A stretch of DNA of 64,000 nucleotides from Diabrotica undecimpunctata (lineage: Eukaryota > Arthropoda > Insecta > Coleoptera > Chrysomelidae), in the NCBI RefSeq assembly GCF_040954645.1, contig NC_092804.1, forward strand, positions 40,205,753-40,269,752, read 5' to 3'. Each line of letters opens with the position of its first letter. The stretch's first letter is position 1. The notes beneath the pieces were generated by a model. It saw only the letters and a list, made by a program, of their open reading frames with translations, was not told where the DNA came from and searched no databases. The position numbers and the translations under genes are program-made. This document shows positions 58,462-61,193 of this stretch, in pieces.

Positions 58462-60858
58462 TTTGATCGGATTTTTTGTCTGTTATATCCGAAGTCTGTT
58501 AAATAGAGGTCCGTTATATCGAGGTTTTACTGTATTATCATGAAAAATAGAAACTAGATTCTGAAAGTAGGAAAATAGAAAATATAATAAATCATGGAGA
58601 TTAAAAAGTAAGTTAATGATGGGTCTAAATCTTATAGCTGAAATACTTAATAGCCAGAAGAAATACAAAAATTATACAGAAAATACAAACTATATTAAAG
58701 ATTTCAACATAACATACCAAAACAATCAGTTATTTGTTATTCTTAATTATGTTGCCATTGTTGATGCCACTAAGTCTCAGGTTAAACAAACATGAAACAT
58801 ACACCAAGAACAAAGACTTCGAGAAATCCCAGATACGCAAACATGCCTGGGACAATGAACACAGAGCACAATGGAAAGATGCATCAAAAATCATGAAAGA
58901 AACAGATATGAAAAAGAGAAAAGTCAAAGAAGCAGCCCTCATCCTATTTAATAAAGAAAAATGTGTAGCAAACCCATCAGCAGAATATAGCAGGCTTTGG
59001 TTGCCAATACTAAAAGAAGAAGTCAACAACATATATAGAAATCAAGAATATAACTACAATAGCAGAGTAACAGGAGATCGAAAAACATCACCTACAATCT
59101 TATACACAATACATAATATGCAACACACAATATACAGAACACAAATCTAGGTTGCACAATTTACACTACACAATCACACAGAATTTGATATTCCTAGAGT
59201 AAAAACACCACCCTCAGATTTTTTCAGTCATTTACATGCTGCTGTCTACAAGATATGTCCATGTATGTCCATTTTAAAATGACATATTCCAATAACAAAT
59301 AGGTAGCTTTAGTTATACACTTTTGCAGAATTTTTTATAACAAACTTTTTTTGGGAATAATTTCCAAAGTGGAAGTCAAATTGTCACACACTAGTTAGTT
59401 AAAAATGTGATTTTCATTACAACCAAAAATTATGACTTCATAAACATAGTATTCAAATCAGATACTTCTGAAACTATTACATCAACATAGAAGGACTACA
59501 TTGAGAATAAAACTCAATTAGCTATGATTCCTAATAAAACTCAATACCTAGGTGTGATCATTCTTAAATTTCATACTTTTATATAATATTATAAAAAGAT
59601 AGTCAGACACTAATTAAATACAAATTTTATTGGCATAAACTTAAATGGGAATACTGGAAAAAATAATAAGAATAATATGCAGTGCATTTACAAGAGTATA
59701 TTTATATTAAAAACCAAACATATTTAGGAAGATCAAATATATTATATTCAATAGTTTATGTCTCAGAACCAAGCCTTAGGTCTACAATGAAGACACAAAA
59801 CAATACGAATAAAACTAATATTTTAAATATTGTAAAAAGCTATTCAGTTAAAAATGAATAACTCTTACCCTCTGAATAATAAATGTTTATTAATAATACT
59901 CTATTCTTAATAACATTTACTGCTACAACATAAGACGGTATTAGCTGTGGACTAAGATTTAAGTGGTGAGAAGAATAAGCACTGCATCACCTGTGATGCA
60001 GAACATCCCCAAAGAGCTACTGAGTCAGGATAATAATCATGATTTAATTCAGATTAAGGTATTAAAAGATTATTCAAATAAGTTTATGATATAAGATTAT
60101 TCAGGTATTATTTCTGTAACCCCATTATTTAACTGGTGTTAAAACCTTAGCAATATTATTATGGATCAAATGAAATAAAATGGAAGAAATCTTTCCAGAA
60201 ACATTTGCAAATTATTAGGTATTGGTAAATACAGTATCACATCAATGATGAAAACATATAAACACAACATTTTATCACAATAAAAATGGCCATCTTATAT
60301 GAATAGTGATAACACTAACCATAAAATAAATAAAACTGCTCATGTCCTTATTGCCCAATAAATATAACTCAAATTATGTTATAAATCTTTATATGACAAT
60401 ACCTGTATTTATAAACTACATATACATTTTGAAAACCCTCTTAAATATTTGTTTACAACTAAAAATAAACACTACTCTTTTTAAATTGGCATTGAATTAA
60501 TTAAAAATGTTGCAATCAAAATTTTTGCTTTAAGTTTATATTTTACAGCCAATCCGACTTCTGAACTACAATATATAGAATGTTATTAAAGTATTGATTT
60601 GCTTACTTACAATACTAGATATTGGAATAATTGGAAAATCATAAAACTAAACATTAAAACAATGTTGCACAGAGCGAGATAAAAACAATAAAACGGCACA
60701 ACAATTTATATACCTTCGTCTGTGTTTTCGAGCATCCCTTGCAACTCGAGGAAGTCTAAATTTGGTAGACCACATTGAGAACCGAATTTCTCTATAAATG
60801 CACAAATAACTGCGAAATTCGGATCATTTTCACAAGAAGCCTCAATGTCCGACGCCAT
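7512..60858 (-). CDS. Rsf1: Remodeling and spacing factor 1 (RSF1) homologue, 20 coding exons
   Basis: Joined coding exons on the minus strand, listed 5' to 3': 60858-60714, 54907-54723, 52170-51974, 51916-50322, 49412-49045, 48919-48634, 44292-44123, 43969-43624, 40848-40670, 40610-40250, 37940-37652, 35256-35123, 34814-34703, 28035-27843, 27003-26233, 19888-19303, 19100-18984, 14603-14397, 11688-11422, 7591-7512. All introns are GT-AG and phases agree, giving 6588 nt (about 2195 residues). RSF1 is the nuclear histone-binding partner of ISWI/SNF2H and assembles and spaces nucleosomes. Seen here: the WHIM-like N-terminus (residues about 12-190, with '[15 protein letters not shown]', '[14 protein letters not shown]', '[18 protein letters not shown]'), a PHD finger (about 1111-1155), '[11 protein letters not shown]' (about 1280), an AT-hook-like KKKRGRP (about 1858) and a proline-rich C-terminus. 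Human RSF1 is about 1440 residues; insect forms are longer. Untranslated exons were not determined. Confidence 0.95.
7780..8640 (+). mobile_element. Degenerate LINE reverse-transcriptase fragment in intron 19
   Basis: Plus-strand frames give RT finger sequence with breaks: '[19 protein letters not shown]', '[20 protein letters not shown]' (about 7960-8080) and, after losses, '[12 protein letters not shown]'-like sequence (about 8438-8475) from the C-terminal part. Stops and deletions show an inactive copy, antisense to the host gene. Confidence 0.65.
8641..9760. other. Intronic AT-rich sequence, nothing recognised
   Basis: No ORF, inverted ends or tandem repeat could be supported. The composition is strongly AT-rich with short homopolymers. 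Confidence 0.4.
9770..10860 (+). mobile_element. Jockey-like LINE: ORF1 zinc-knuckle end plus start of endonuclease ORF2
   Basis: The plus strand encodes the end of a gag-like ORF1 with CCHC-type knuckles ('[13 protein letters not shown]' at about 9877-9915, then '[13 protein letters not shown]' at about 9954-9992). A broken ORF2 start follows with 'LQYNIASLR' (about 10330-10355), '[19 protein letters not shown]' (about 10442-10500) and '[14 protein letters not shown]' (about 10627-10668), the apurinic-type endonuclease blocks of jockey/I-like elements. The order ORF1-ORF2 with endonuclease supports a jockey-type LINE. Frameshifts and stops make it inactive, and no RT domain follows before 10.9 kb. 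Confidence 0.7.
10905..11390 (+). mobile_element. Possible LTR remnant (3' boundary only)
   Basis: The segment ends with 'aataaacttgtgttatactg' at about 11340 and then ...gagctacccgttaca at 11376-11390. This is polyadenylation-signal-like sequence, a GT-rich stretch and a CA end, as in LTRs of insect retrotransposons. A matching TG start or target duplication was not found, so the left border is a guess. It lies directly beside the cryptic stop that follows exon 19. Confidence 0.3.
10975..11115. repeat. 71-bp imperfect direct duplication
   Basis: Two adjacent copies begin with aagtattgattggtcgcttt at 10975 and 11046. The first half of each is nearly identical; the second halves share 'agaagtgatc' and a 'ccatc/ccacc' end. 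Possibly part of a long terminal repeat, see the next entry. Confidence 0.7.
11422..11688 (-). CDS. Rsf1: RSF1 exon 19
   Basis: Proline-rich segment ('[20 protein letters not shown]') ending in the acidic '[17 protein letters not shown]'. The acceptor is aattgcag and the donor GATG|gtaaat, which leaves phase 1 for exon 20. If the donor were not used, the frame would end at a TAG at 11393-11395 after nine extra codons. I prefer the spliced form because exon 20 restores a conserved tail. Confidence 0.85.
12500..12800 (-). mobile_element. LINE RT finger fragment, degenerate
   Basis: On the minus strand, segments resembling '[20 protein letters not shown]' and '[18 protein letters not shown]' (about 12535-12660) parallel the region before the RT core, where 'EEV..AL..MKN.KAPGPD' is usual. 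An upstream segment '[15 protein letters not shown]' lies at about 12735-12790. Frame breaks and short length limit the call. Confidence 0.4.
13250..13319. repeat. (TA)n microsatellite
   Basis: About 70 bases of uninterrupted TA dinucleotides, immediately beside the 3' side of the LINE fragment at 13320-13930. Confidence 0.97.
13320..13930 (-). mobile_element. LINE C-terminal fragment, antisense
   Basis: The minus strand encodes '[19 protein letters not shown]' (about 13620-13680), the conserved post-RT block of LINE ORF2s, with weakly preserved C-terminal sequence afterwards. Upstream '[18 protein letters not shown]' (about 13750-13805) may be the start of the same block. Two frames are needed to read it, so it is degenerate. 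Confidence 0.6.
14319..14346. repeat. A-tract and (TA)n microsatellite
   Basis: A run of about 14 A residues followed by about eight AT dinucleotides, 50 bases from the exon 18 donor side of the intron. May mark a retroposon tail, but no element body was recognised. Confidence 0.85.
14397..14603 (-). CDS. Rsf1: RSF1 exon 18
   Basis: Proline/serine-rich low-complexity coding sequence ('[20 protein letters not shown]', later '[18 protein letters not shown]'). Acceptor aatttacag, donor CCAG|gtagat, phase 1 at both ends like its neighbours. Probably disordered; no folded domain seen. Confidence 0.85.
15820..16680 (-). mobile_element. IS630/Tc1-type DDE transposase relic
   Basis: The minus strand holds '[20 protein letters not shown]' and '[12 protein letters not shown]' (about 16395-16500), then a frame-broken '[13 protein letters not shown]' (about 16290-16345) and '[20 protein letters not shown]' (about 16105-16170). 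These are the first, second (D) and third (E) catalytic regions of IS630/Tc1-like transposases with the DDE_3 fold. An acidic tail follows toward 15840. The order is complete but stops separate the blocks. Terminal repeats could not be fixed. The element lies in intron 17 in the same orientation as the gene. Confidence 0.7.
16832..17190. mobile_element. Foldback MITE with about 125-bp inverted arms
   Basis: The left arm (about 16832-16957) contains gcacacatcttatggaaaat, gcaataaaatttacatgaat and attcgtctcgaaattacaat. The right arm (about 17065-17190) contains the same strings in reverse complement and in matching order. The loop between the arms is about 105 bp. No coding capacity. Small differences between arms show age. 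Confidence 0.85.
17200..18983. other. Intron 17, mostly unrecognised
   Basis: Apart from the MITE and transposase relic, nothing could be identified. An open frame at 18436-18807 on the plus strand (123 codons) has no recognisable domain, and an overlapping open frame runs on the opposite strand. It may belong to an unidentified repeat. Confidence 0.4.
18984..19100 (-). CDS. Rsf1: RSF1 exon 17
   Basis: Short exon encoding '[20 protein letters not shown]' and '[15 protein letters not shown]', proline/methionine-rich and probably disordered. Acceptor ttattag, donor TCAG|gtaatt; both junctions are phase 1, so the exon could be skipped without shifting the frame. Confidence 0.85.
19303..19888 (-). 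CDS. Rsf1: RSF1 exon 16, AT-hook-like motif
   Basis: Begins '[18 protein letters not shown]' after an acceptor atcttatag and ends PPPGSFPPG at CCAG|gtaaat. It contains [12 protein letters not shown] (about residues 1858-1869), an AT-hook-like basic motif that could contact AT-rich minor groove, and an acidic run '[15 protein letters not shown]' near the end. The rest is mixed-charge disordered sequence. Phase 0 in, phase 1 out. Confidence 0.9.
20262..20292 (+). repeat. Left copy of a 3.2-kb-spaced inverted pair
   Basis: Contains ttaagaggctacatcagcgc gtcat, present as the reverse complement at about 23484-23512. It is followed at 20372-20470 by a smaller inverted pair, aatggcggtacgga / tccgtaccgccatt, which suggests a structured non-coding repeat. 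See the findings for interpretation. Confidence 0.7.
20915..21302. mobile_element. MITE with TA target duplication
   Basis: The termini are inverted repeats of about 35 bp: cagggtgtttcaaaaaggta at 20915 and its near-complement ending ...gaaacagcctg at 21302. TA flanks each end (20913-20914, 21303-21304). It is 388 bp and non-coding. TA duplication points to the Tc1/mariner superfamily as the source of transposase. Confidence 0.85.
21995..22995 (+). mobile_element. 5'-truncated LINE with intact 330-codon RT C-terminal ORF
   Basis: One uninterrupted frame (21998-22990) starts inside the RT palm with '[18 protein letters not shown]' (RT motif before the catalytic box) and '[13 protein letters not shown]' (YADD catalytic motif at about 22119-22135). 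It continues with '[14 protein letters not shown]', '[19 protein letters not shown]' (thumb) and a C-terminal region ending in CECGCTC. This matches jockey-type LINE ORF2. The first aspartate block and the endonuclease are missing, consistent with 5' truncation. The frame is open but cannot make a complete RT. It lies in intron 15, antisense to RSF1. Confidence 0.85.
23484..23512 (-). repeat. Right copy of the inverted pair
   Basis: Reverse complement of the 20262-20292 segment (atgacgcgctgatgtagcct cttaa on the plus strand). Confidence 0.7.
23675..24720 (+). mobile_element. Possible LINE ORF1 (gag-like) remnant
   Basis: In the plus strand a broken frame gives '[20 protein letters not shown]', then '[17 protein letters not shown]' (about 24133-24183), which looks like a decayed CCHC knuckle (C..C...G[H]....C). 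'[16 protein letters not shown]' and a charged segment follow. The layout resembles LINE ORF1 proteins, but no closer identity can be given. Confidence 0.35.
24770..25530 (+). mobile_element. Mariner transposase relic
   Basis: The plus strand gives, with frame breaks, an N-terminal segment around 24840-25020 ('[11 protein letters not shown]'-like HTH) and '[16 protein letters not shown]' near 25215-25260. After it come decayed '[20 protein letters not shown]' (25300-25355) and '[13 protein letters not shown]' (25368-25405). This is the DD34D mariner order. Terminal repeats were not found. Confidence 0.7.
26233..27003 (-). CDS. Rsf1: RSF1 exon 15 with in-frame minisatellite
   Basis: An acidic start ('[20 protein letters not shown]') leads into a lysine/glutamate-rich region ('[20 protein letters not shown]'), then a 72-residue run of Pro-Val/Ser/Ala repeats, and a charged end '[13 protein letters not shown]'. 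Acceptor atttccag, donor GTCAAG|gtaagt; exactly 257 codons, phase 0 at both ends, so the whole exon could be skipped in frame. Likely disordered. The opposite strand is also open through the repeats, but it is only a shadow. Confidence 0.9.
26384..26599 (-). repeat. 18-bp coding minisatellite
   Basis: About 12 imperfect units of the type ggaacaggagcagaaact (plus-strand view), each encoding six residues such as PVSAPV. All length changes appear to be multiples of three, so the RSF1 frame is kept. Confidence 0.9.
27843..28035 (-). CDS. Rsf1: RSF1 exon 14
   Basis: Encodes '[20 protein letters not shown]' and '[20 protein letters not shown]', ending DTLGSDSED at GAAGAT|gtaagt. Basic, possibly nuclear-localisation-like, followed by SD-type acidic clusters that suit casein kinase 2 sites. 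Acceptor gttttcag completes a codon begun in exon 13. Confidence 0.9.
28240..28600 (-). repeat. Dispersed repeat, copy A
   Basis: In reverse complement this resembles 33930-34170: both read 'gagtgtttttg.gc.tgaaaa', then 'ataggagacc', 'ccacctagg.agctaaaa', 'tcgagta/tgcc.atcccaaata' and 'atccagc.gagt.cagat'. Two diverged copies of an unnamed family in opposite orientation. Confidence 0.7.
28690..29665 (-). mobile_element. 5'-truncated RTE-like LINE, post-RT region and 3' UTR
   Basis: A 172-codon open frame (29657-29139) encodes '[20 protein letters not shown]', '[20 protein letters not shown]' and '[11 protein letters not shown]', the LINE thumb and C-terminal blocks. It then loses frame through a GC-richer segment ('RGRPRLRWMDG'-like, about 29050-29080) and a 3' UTR toward 28690. 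It starts abruptly inside ORF2, as expected for 5' truncation. Same orientation as RSF1, intron 13. Confidence 0.8.
29670..30425. other. Unidentified GC-richer repeat segment
   Basis: More GC than its surroundings, with internally similar pieces about 104 bp apart (caccctagcgatattctttt near 30286 resembles taccctggcagtattcggtt near 30173). No coding domain recognised; possibly untranslated sequence of a retroelement. Confidence 0.35.
30432..30486. repeat. (TA)n microsatellite, array 1
   Basis: About 55 bases of TA dinucleotides preceded by cgatata, directly abutting the start of the LINE piece at 30487. Confidence 0.97.
30487..31070 (+). mobile_element. 5'-truncated LINE between two TA arrays
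   Basis: A single frame encodes '[20 protein letters not shown]', '[20 protein letters not shown]', '[20 protein letters not shown]', '[15 protein letters not shown]' and '[19 protein letters not shown]', ending [10 protein letters not shown] and TGA at about 31064. This is an undamaged C-terminal part of a LINE ORF2, so a fairly recent insertion. Its end (ggattggctgattgatgata) matches the tail family found at 5379-5429. Truncated at 30487 next to a TA array. Confidence 0.85.
31072..31141. repeat. (TA)n microsatellite, array 2
   Basis: About 70 bases of TA, between the LINE 3' tail and the 3' side of the Penelope-like ORF. It reads as Ile-Tyr repeats in two minus-strand frames; that coding appearance is an artefact. 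Confidence 0.97.
31142..33340 (-). mobile_element. Penelope-like element (RT plus GIY-YIG endonuclease)
   Basis: One open minus-strand frame of about 730 codons. In order it has an N-terminal '[20 protein letters not shown]' (about 33045-33100), '[17 protein letters not shown]' (32785-32840), '[20 protein letters not shown]' (32560-32620), '[20 protein letters not shown]' (RT A box, about 32370-32430), '[19 protein letters not shown]' (32195-32250), '[10 protein letters not shown]' (catalytic YVDD, about 32115-32145) and '[19 protein letters not shown]'. A C-terminal GIY-YIG nuclease follows ('[20 protein letters not shown]', about 31490-31550). RT with a C-terminal GIY-YIG domain defines Penelope-like elements, which are related to telomerase RT. 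No stop occurs before the frame runs into the TA array, so the 3' end is missing. The 5' end also stops at TA repeats. Confidence 0.92.
33343..33426. repeat. (TA)n microsatellite, array 3
   Basis: About 84 bases of TA on the 5' side of the Penelope-like ORF, so the ORF is bracketed by arrays 2 and 3. Confidence 0.97.
33930..34170 (+). repeat. Dispersed repeat, copy B
   Basis: Counterpart of copy A at 28240-28600 in the opposite orientation; see there. It may extend left to about 33650, where similar poly-A/T-rich 'aaaacatgg' motifs recur. Confidence 0.65.
34330..34690 (+). mobile_element. LINE endonuclease fragment touching exon 13
   Basis: The plus strand encodes '[20 protein letters not shown]' (about 34420-34480) and '[11 protein letters not shown]' (about 34551-34583), then a decayed 'DKLGPFGL'. 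These are the Y-AP and GDFN blocks of the apurinic-type endonuclease of LINE ORF2. The fragment ends within tens of bases of the exon 13 donor at 34702. Confidence 0.7.
34703..34814 (-). CDS. Rsf1: RSF1 exon 13
   Basis: Encodes '[20 protein letters not shown]' and '[16 protein letters not shown]'. The donor AAAAA|gtaaga is also an in-frame AAG-TAA, so retention of intron 13 would end the protein at once. Acceptor atttccag. Charged, probably disordered. Confidence 0.88.
35123..35256 (-). CDS. Rsf1: RSF1 exon 12
   Basis: Encodes '[20 protein letters not shown]' and '[18 protein letters not shown]'. Acidic then basic. Acceptor gctttag, donor TTTTA|gtaagt, phase 2 in and phase 1 out. Confidence 0.88.
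36067..36244 (-). mobile_element. Short retroposon with 12-bp target-site duplication
   Basis: The 12-bp direct repeat ggcacccggtag lies at 36067-36078 and 36233-36244. The 154-bp insert ends, in minus orientation, in a short (ATCT)n-like tail (atagatagat on the plus strand at 36079). The insert contains 'ggccttttggcctattccac', probably the 3' end of a LINE or a SINE. No Pol III box was confirmed. Intron 11. Confidence 0.7.
36569..37132. repeat. 160-bp tandem repeat, two full copies and one diverged
   Basis: Copies begin with tattttgttacc at 36569, 36729 and 36889. The first two are very similar over the full 160 bp, including atctacataacgccctactg and aggggaggctttcttgta. The third has a rearranged middle (repeated agtaatctt) and continues to about 37132. 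Minisatellite-like array in intron 11; no coding sense. Confidence 0.9.
37652..37940 (-). CDS. Rsf1: RSF1 exon 11
   Basis: Starts '[20 protein letters not shown]', a segment I associate with the region after the PHD finger in RSF1 proteins. A long glutamate/lysine stretch ('[20 protein letters not shown]') and '[20 protein letters not shown]' follow, a basic patch that could serve nuclear import. Acceptor attttcag, donor TCCAG|gtcagt. Likely helical and charged. Confidence 0.92.
38106..39545 (+). mobile_element. LINE with internal deletion
   Basis: Plus-strand frames give the end of the endonuclease region and linker ('[20 protein letters not shown]' at about 38150; '[20 protein letters not shown]'). 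RT fingers follow ('[20 protein letters not shown]' at 38770-38840; '[20 protein letters not shown]' at 38925-38985; '[20 protein letters not shown]' at 39060-39122). After about 39180 the sequence jumps to the C-terminal block ('[20 protein letters not shown]' at 39310-39370) and ends in agaagaag-type sequence. The RT catalytic YADD region is absent, so a deletion joined fingers to C-terminus. Intron 10. Confidence 0.8.
39660..40075 (+). mobile_element. LINE C-terminal fragment ending in GGCACTAGAAGAAGAA
   Basis: A decayed plus-strand frame reads '[19 protein letters not shown]', '[12 protein letters not shown]', '[20 protein letters not shown]' and '[11 protein letters not shown]', then ggcactagaagaagaa at 40057. 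The same ending occurs in the LINE at 44480-46820, so both belong to one family. Confidence 0.75.
40250..40610 (-). CDS. Rsf1: RSF1 exon 10
   Basis: Directly follows the PHD finger: '[20 protein letters not shown]' and '[20 protein letters not shown]' (charged, helical), then a serine/acid-rich block '[20 protein letters not shown]', '[20 protein letters not shown]' and 'IEEKAHDKG'. The helical part and the '[10 protein letters not shown]' part look conserved in RSF1. Acceptor gttgcag, donor AAAG|gtatgt. Confidence 0.92.
40670..40848 (-). CDS. Rsf1: RSF1 exon 9, PHD finger
   Basis: Carries a complete C4HC3 PHD zinc finger: C-Q-K-C (residues about 1111-1114), '[20 protein letters not shown]' with the Cys pair, the His and the next Cys pair, and '[13 protein letters not shown]' with the last pair and the Trp before it. 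PHD fingers of this class read histone H3 tails. Acceptor tattttag, donor CAACAT|gtaagt. All eight zinc ligands are present. Confidence 0.95.
41355..43073 (+). mobile_element. Tc1-like transposon (DD34E type), frame-damaged
   Basis: Terminal inverted repeats begin cgagccccttcacatatcaa (41355) and, from the other end, cgagccccttcccatatcag (43073 backwards), flanked by TA on both sides (41353-41354, 43074-43075). Transposase blocks on the plus strand are '[20 protein letters not shown]' (HTH, from 41713), '[14 protein letters not shown]' (42229-42270), '[20 protein letters not shown]' (42386-42445), '[16 protein letters not shown]' (second D; about 42529-42576) and '[20 protein letters not shown]' (D/E block with 34-residue spacing, 42610-42675). 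The C-terminus '[14 protein letters not shown]' ends in TAA at about 42836. Several frameshifts, notably at 41900-42060 and near 42580, inactivate it. Intron 8. Confidence 0.92.
43624..43969 (-). CDS. Rsf1: RSF1 exon 8
   Basis: Lysine clusters ('[20 protein letters not shown]', '[20 protein letters not shown]') are followed by an acidic run '[20 protein letters not shown]' and '[16 protein letters not shown]'. Acceptor gtgtag, donor GAAG|gtaagt. Leads directly into the PHD finger exon. Confidence 0.9.
44123..44292 (-). CDS. Rsf1: RSF1 exon 7
   Basis: Encodes '[20 protein letters not shown]', '[20 protein letters not shown]' and a lysine-rich end. The '[14 protein letters not shown]' segment looks like a conserved linear motif rather than low complexity. 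Acceptor tttttcag, donor GACAAG|gtgagt. Confidence 0.92.
44480..46825 (+). mobile_element. LINE, nearly complete RT with short frame breaks
   Basis: Starts in the endonuclease C-terminus ('[20 protein letters not shown]' at about 44600-44658, with the SDHNP catalytic box). It continues through '[20 protein letters not shown]' and, after a stop and frame change at 45465-45500, '[20 protein letters not shown]', '[20 protein letters not shown]', '[20 protein letters not shown]' (RT A box, 45721-45780), '[20 protein letters not shown]', '[13 protein letters not shown]' (FADD, about 46024-46062), '[20 protein letters not shown]' and '[20 protein letters not shown]'. It ends NEDGT, TGA and agaagaagatg. 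Intact ORF of 441 codons at 45481-46806. 5'-truncated. Intron 6, antisense to RSF1. Confidence 0.92.
46880..47640 (+). mobile_element. Jockey-like LINE RT fragment split by an LTR
   Basis: '[17 protein letters not shown]' (about 46896-46945) and a FADDIVIV box (about 47008-47030) are followed, after the 360-bp insert at 47031-47390, by '[14 protein letters not shown]' and '[20 protein letters not shown]' (about 47478-47535). Removing the insert and one 6-bp repeat continues the reading frame across the join. The remainder is decayed. Confidence 0.75.
47031..47390. mobile_element. Probable solo LTR
   Basis: Begins TGCTAGGG and ends TACCACA (TG...CA) with a 6-bp direct repeat ATAGTG at 47025-47030 and 47391-47396. 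It contains an AATAAA (about 47314-47319) and no coding sequence. Length and ends fit a solo LTR left by recombination of an LTR retrotransposon. The host LINE frame is restored when it is removed. Confidence 0.75.
48280..48380 (+). mobile_element. LINE 3'-end tail fragment
   Basis: Contains 'gttttgcaattgtagtagccaacct' and a 'gcactttaagaagaaaaat' ending, matching the 3' ends of the LINEs at 40057 and 46800 (ggcact.gaagaagaa). Severely 5'-truncated. Confidence 0.55.
48634..48919 (-). CDS. Rsf1: RSF1 exon 6
   Basis: '[20 protein letters not shown]', '[20 protein letters not shown]' (a SUMO-interaction-like VIEI flanked by acids), then Lys/Pro-rich '[20 protein letters not shown]' and '[18 protein letters not shown]'. 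Acceptor catttcag, donor AAATA|gtaagt. Confidence 0.9.
49045..49412 (-). CDS. Rsf1: RSF1 exon 5
   Basis: Ser/Asp-rich start '[20 protein letters not shown]', Ser/Val-rich middle, then '[20 protein letters not shown]' and '[20 protein letters not shown]', ending KRMKVK at GTAAAG|gtaacg. Acceptor tgttttcag. The basic part may act as a nuclear-localisation signal. Confidence 0.88.
49680..50100 (+). mobile_element. Degenerate LINE C-terminal fragment in intron 4
   Basis: '[19 protein letters not shown]' (about 49741-49797) and '[20 protein letters not shown]' (about 49855-49915) match the relic at 1960-2120 ('IYKILIGPVLNYGSQT', 'ENGIWSRRSNLALYQAHGK'), so both are from one family. Confidence 0.65.
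50322..51916 (-). CDS. Rsf1: RSF1 exon 4, long acidic/lysine-rich exon
   Basis: 1595 bp, the largest exon. The first residues '[19 protein letters not shown]' finish the N-terminal folded region; then come about 500 residues rich in Glu, Lys, Asn and Ser. Recognisable islands are '[20 protein letters not shown]' (about 51478-51540), '[20 protein letters not shown]', '[14 protein letters not shown]', '[20 protein letters not shown]', '[16 protein letters not shown]' and '[20 protein letters not shown]'. The repeated '(E)VVY-ikG'-like islands stand out from the low complexity and may be short binding motifs. Acceptor tttttgcag, donor ACAG|gtaagg. Confidence 0.93.
51974..52170 (-). CDS. Rsf1: RSF1 exon 3, WHIM-type region
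   Basis: '[20 protein letters not shown]', '[20 protein letters not shown]' and '[18 protein letters not shown]'. The '[15 protein letters not shown]' block corresponds to the 'GRD..G..YW' signature of WHIM motifs, which in ISWI-partner proteins contact linker DNA or ISWI. The donor GCAAA|gtaatt would give GCA-AAG-TAA if the intron were retained. Acceptor ttttttag. Confidence 0.95.
53412..53937. mobile_element. Foldback element with long inverted arms (intron 2)
   Basis: The left arm (about 53412-53590) and the right arm (about 53755-53937) share, in inverse order, cttctttttgtaaaatggta, taaaattt-type sequence, gatccaaaa.ggat, 'catcaatgaaaaac' and the 'actagcacata/tatgtggctagt' part. Arm identity is high near the ends and drops inward. 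The middle of about 160 bp is non-coding. Confidence 0.85.
53949..54423 (-). mobile_element. Possible LINE remnant
   Basis: Minus-strand frames include '[20 protein letters not shown]' (54050-54115), which resembles the start of R1/jockey-type ORF2 endonucleases ('LQINLQ..KAA..EL...'). The upstream frame (54423-54163) is not recognised. Weak evidence. Confidence 0.3.
54723..54907 (-). CDS. Rsf1: RSF1 exon 2
   Basis: '[20 protein letters not shown]', '[20 protein letters not shown]' and '[20 protein letters not shown]'. This is the helical region shared by RSF1 and related WHIM proteins; 'KWEKNL..VCH.FN..DAWE' is nearly that of vertebrate RSF1 as I remember it. Acceptor tttttcag, donor CTTAAG|gtattt. 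Confidence 0.95.
54908..56858. other. Intron 1, left part
   Basis: No host exon seen. Around 55440-55690 the minus strand carries a very decayed RT-like string ('[19 protein letters not shown]'-like), too weak to define an element. Short frames at 56154-56647 are unrecognised. Confidence 0.35.
56859..58532 (-). mobile_element. Tigger/pogo-type DNA transposon, internally deleted
   Basis: Terminal inverted repeats CAGTAAAACCTCGATGTAAC (56859) and, from the other end, CAGTAAAACCTCGATATAAC (58532 backwards), flanked by TA (56857-56858, 58533-58534). The left subterminal region repeats 'gtccgttatat' motifs seen at the right end. The minus strand holds parts of a CENP-B/jerky-like DDE transposase: '[18 protein letters not shown]', '[20 protein letters not shown]' (about 57960-58018), '[20 protein letters not shown]' and '[15 protein letters not shown]'. 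The N-terminal DNA-binding region is mostly missing and frames are broken. Intron 1, same orientation as RSF1. Confidence 0.92.
58418..58459. repeat. Poly-T tract
   Basis: About 40 consecutive T residues inside the right part of the Tigger element, likely an A-tail of a small retroposed sequence or simple expansion. Confidence 0.95.
58734..59150 (+). mobile_element. Possible Penelope-like GIY-YIG C-terminal fragment
   Basis: Open frame of 138 codons: '[20 protein letters not shown]', '[20 protein letters not shown]' and '[20 protein letters not shown]'. The '[11 protein letters not shown]...KRK.KEAALI' arrangement is what I expect for the region after a GIY-YIG core in retroelements ('H....H.I.W......E..R...ESI.I'). 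No catalytic YIG is inside the frame. Moderately weak call. Confidence 0.4.
60714..60858 (-). CDS. Rsf1: RSF1 exon 1, start codon
   Basis: ATG at 60858 in an AAATGG context, followed by '[20 protein letters not shown]' and '[20 protein letters not shown]', ending GACGAAG|gtatat. 'CPNFAVVCSFLERYG' is the equivalent in vertebrate RSF1 as I remember it, which supports this start. The frame upstream of the ATG lacks conserved sequence. Confidence 0.95.
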
Positions 60859-61193
60859 TTGTAGCGGTTCACCTTTGACAACTAATAATTAAGTTAATCC
60901 AACACCACATATTTTAACTTTTTACACTATTAGATTATCATATAGACACTATTTAGGTAAATAAATACCAGAAATTCTGGGCAAATATATTTTTAAATAT
61001 TCATTTTTTCATTAAAAAGTAGGGACTGTATACACAAACCATTTGCTGTCATTACTTTCACGTCACGTTGATCGTTGATTATGTCAAAATGTCAACTGTC
61101 CCACTGTCCTGTTCTGTCACACTGGTTCTGTTTTGATTCAACTGTCAATTTGTTTTATGTTTTTTGAATGATTTCGAAAGAGCCAAATATTAC

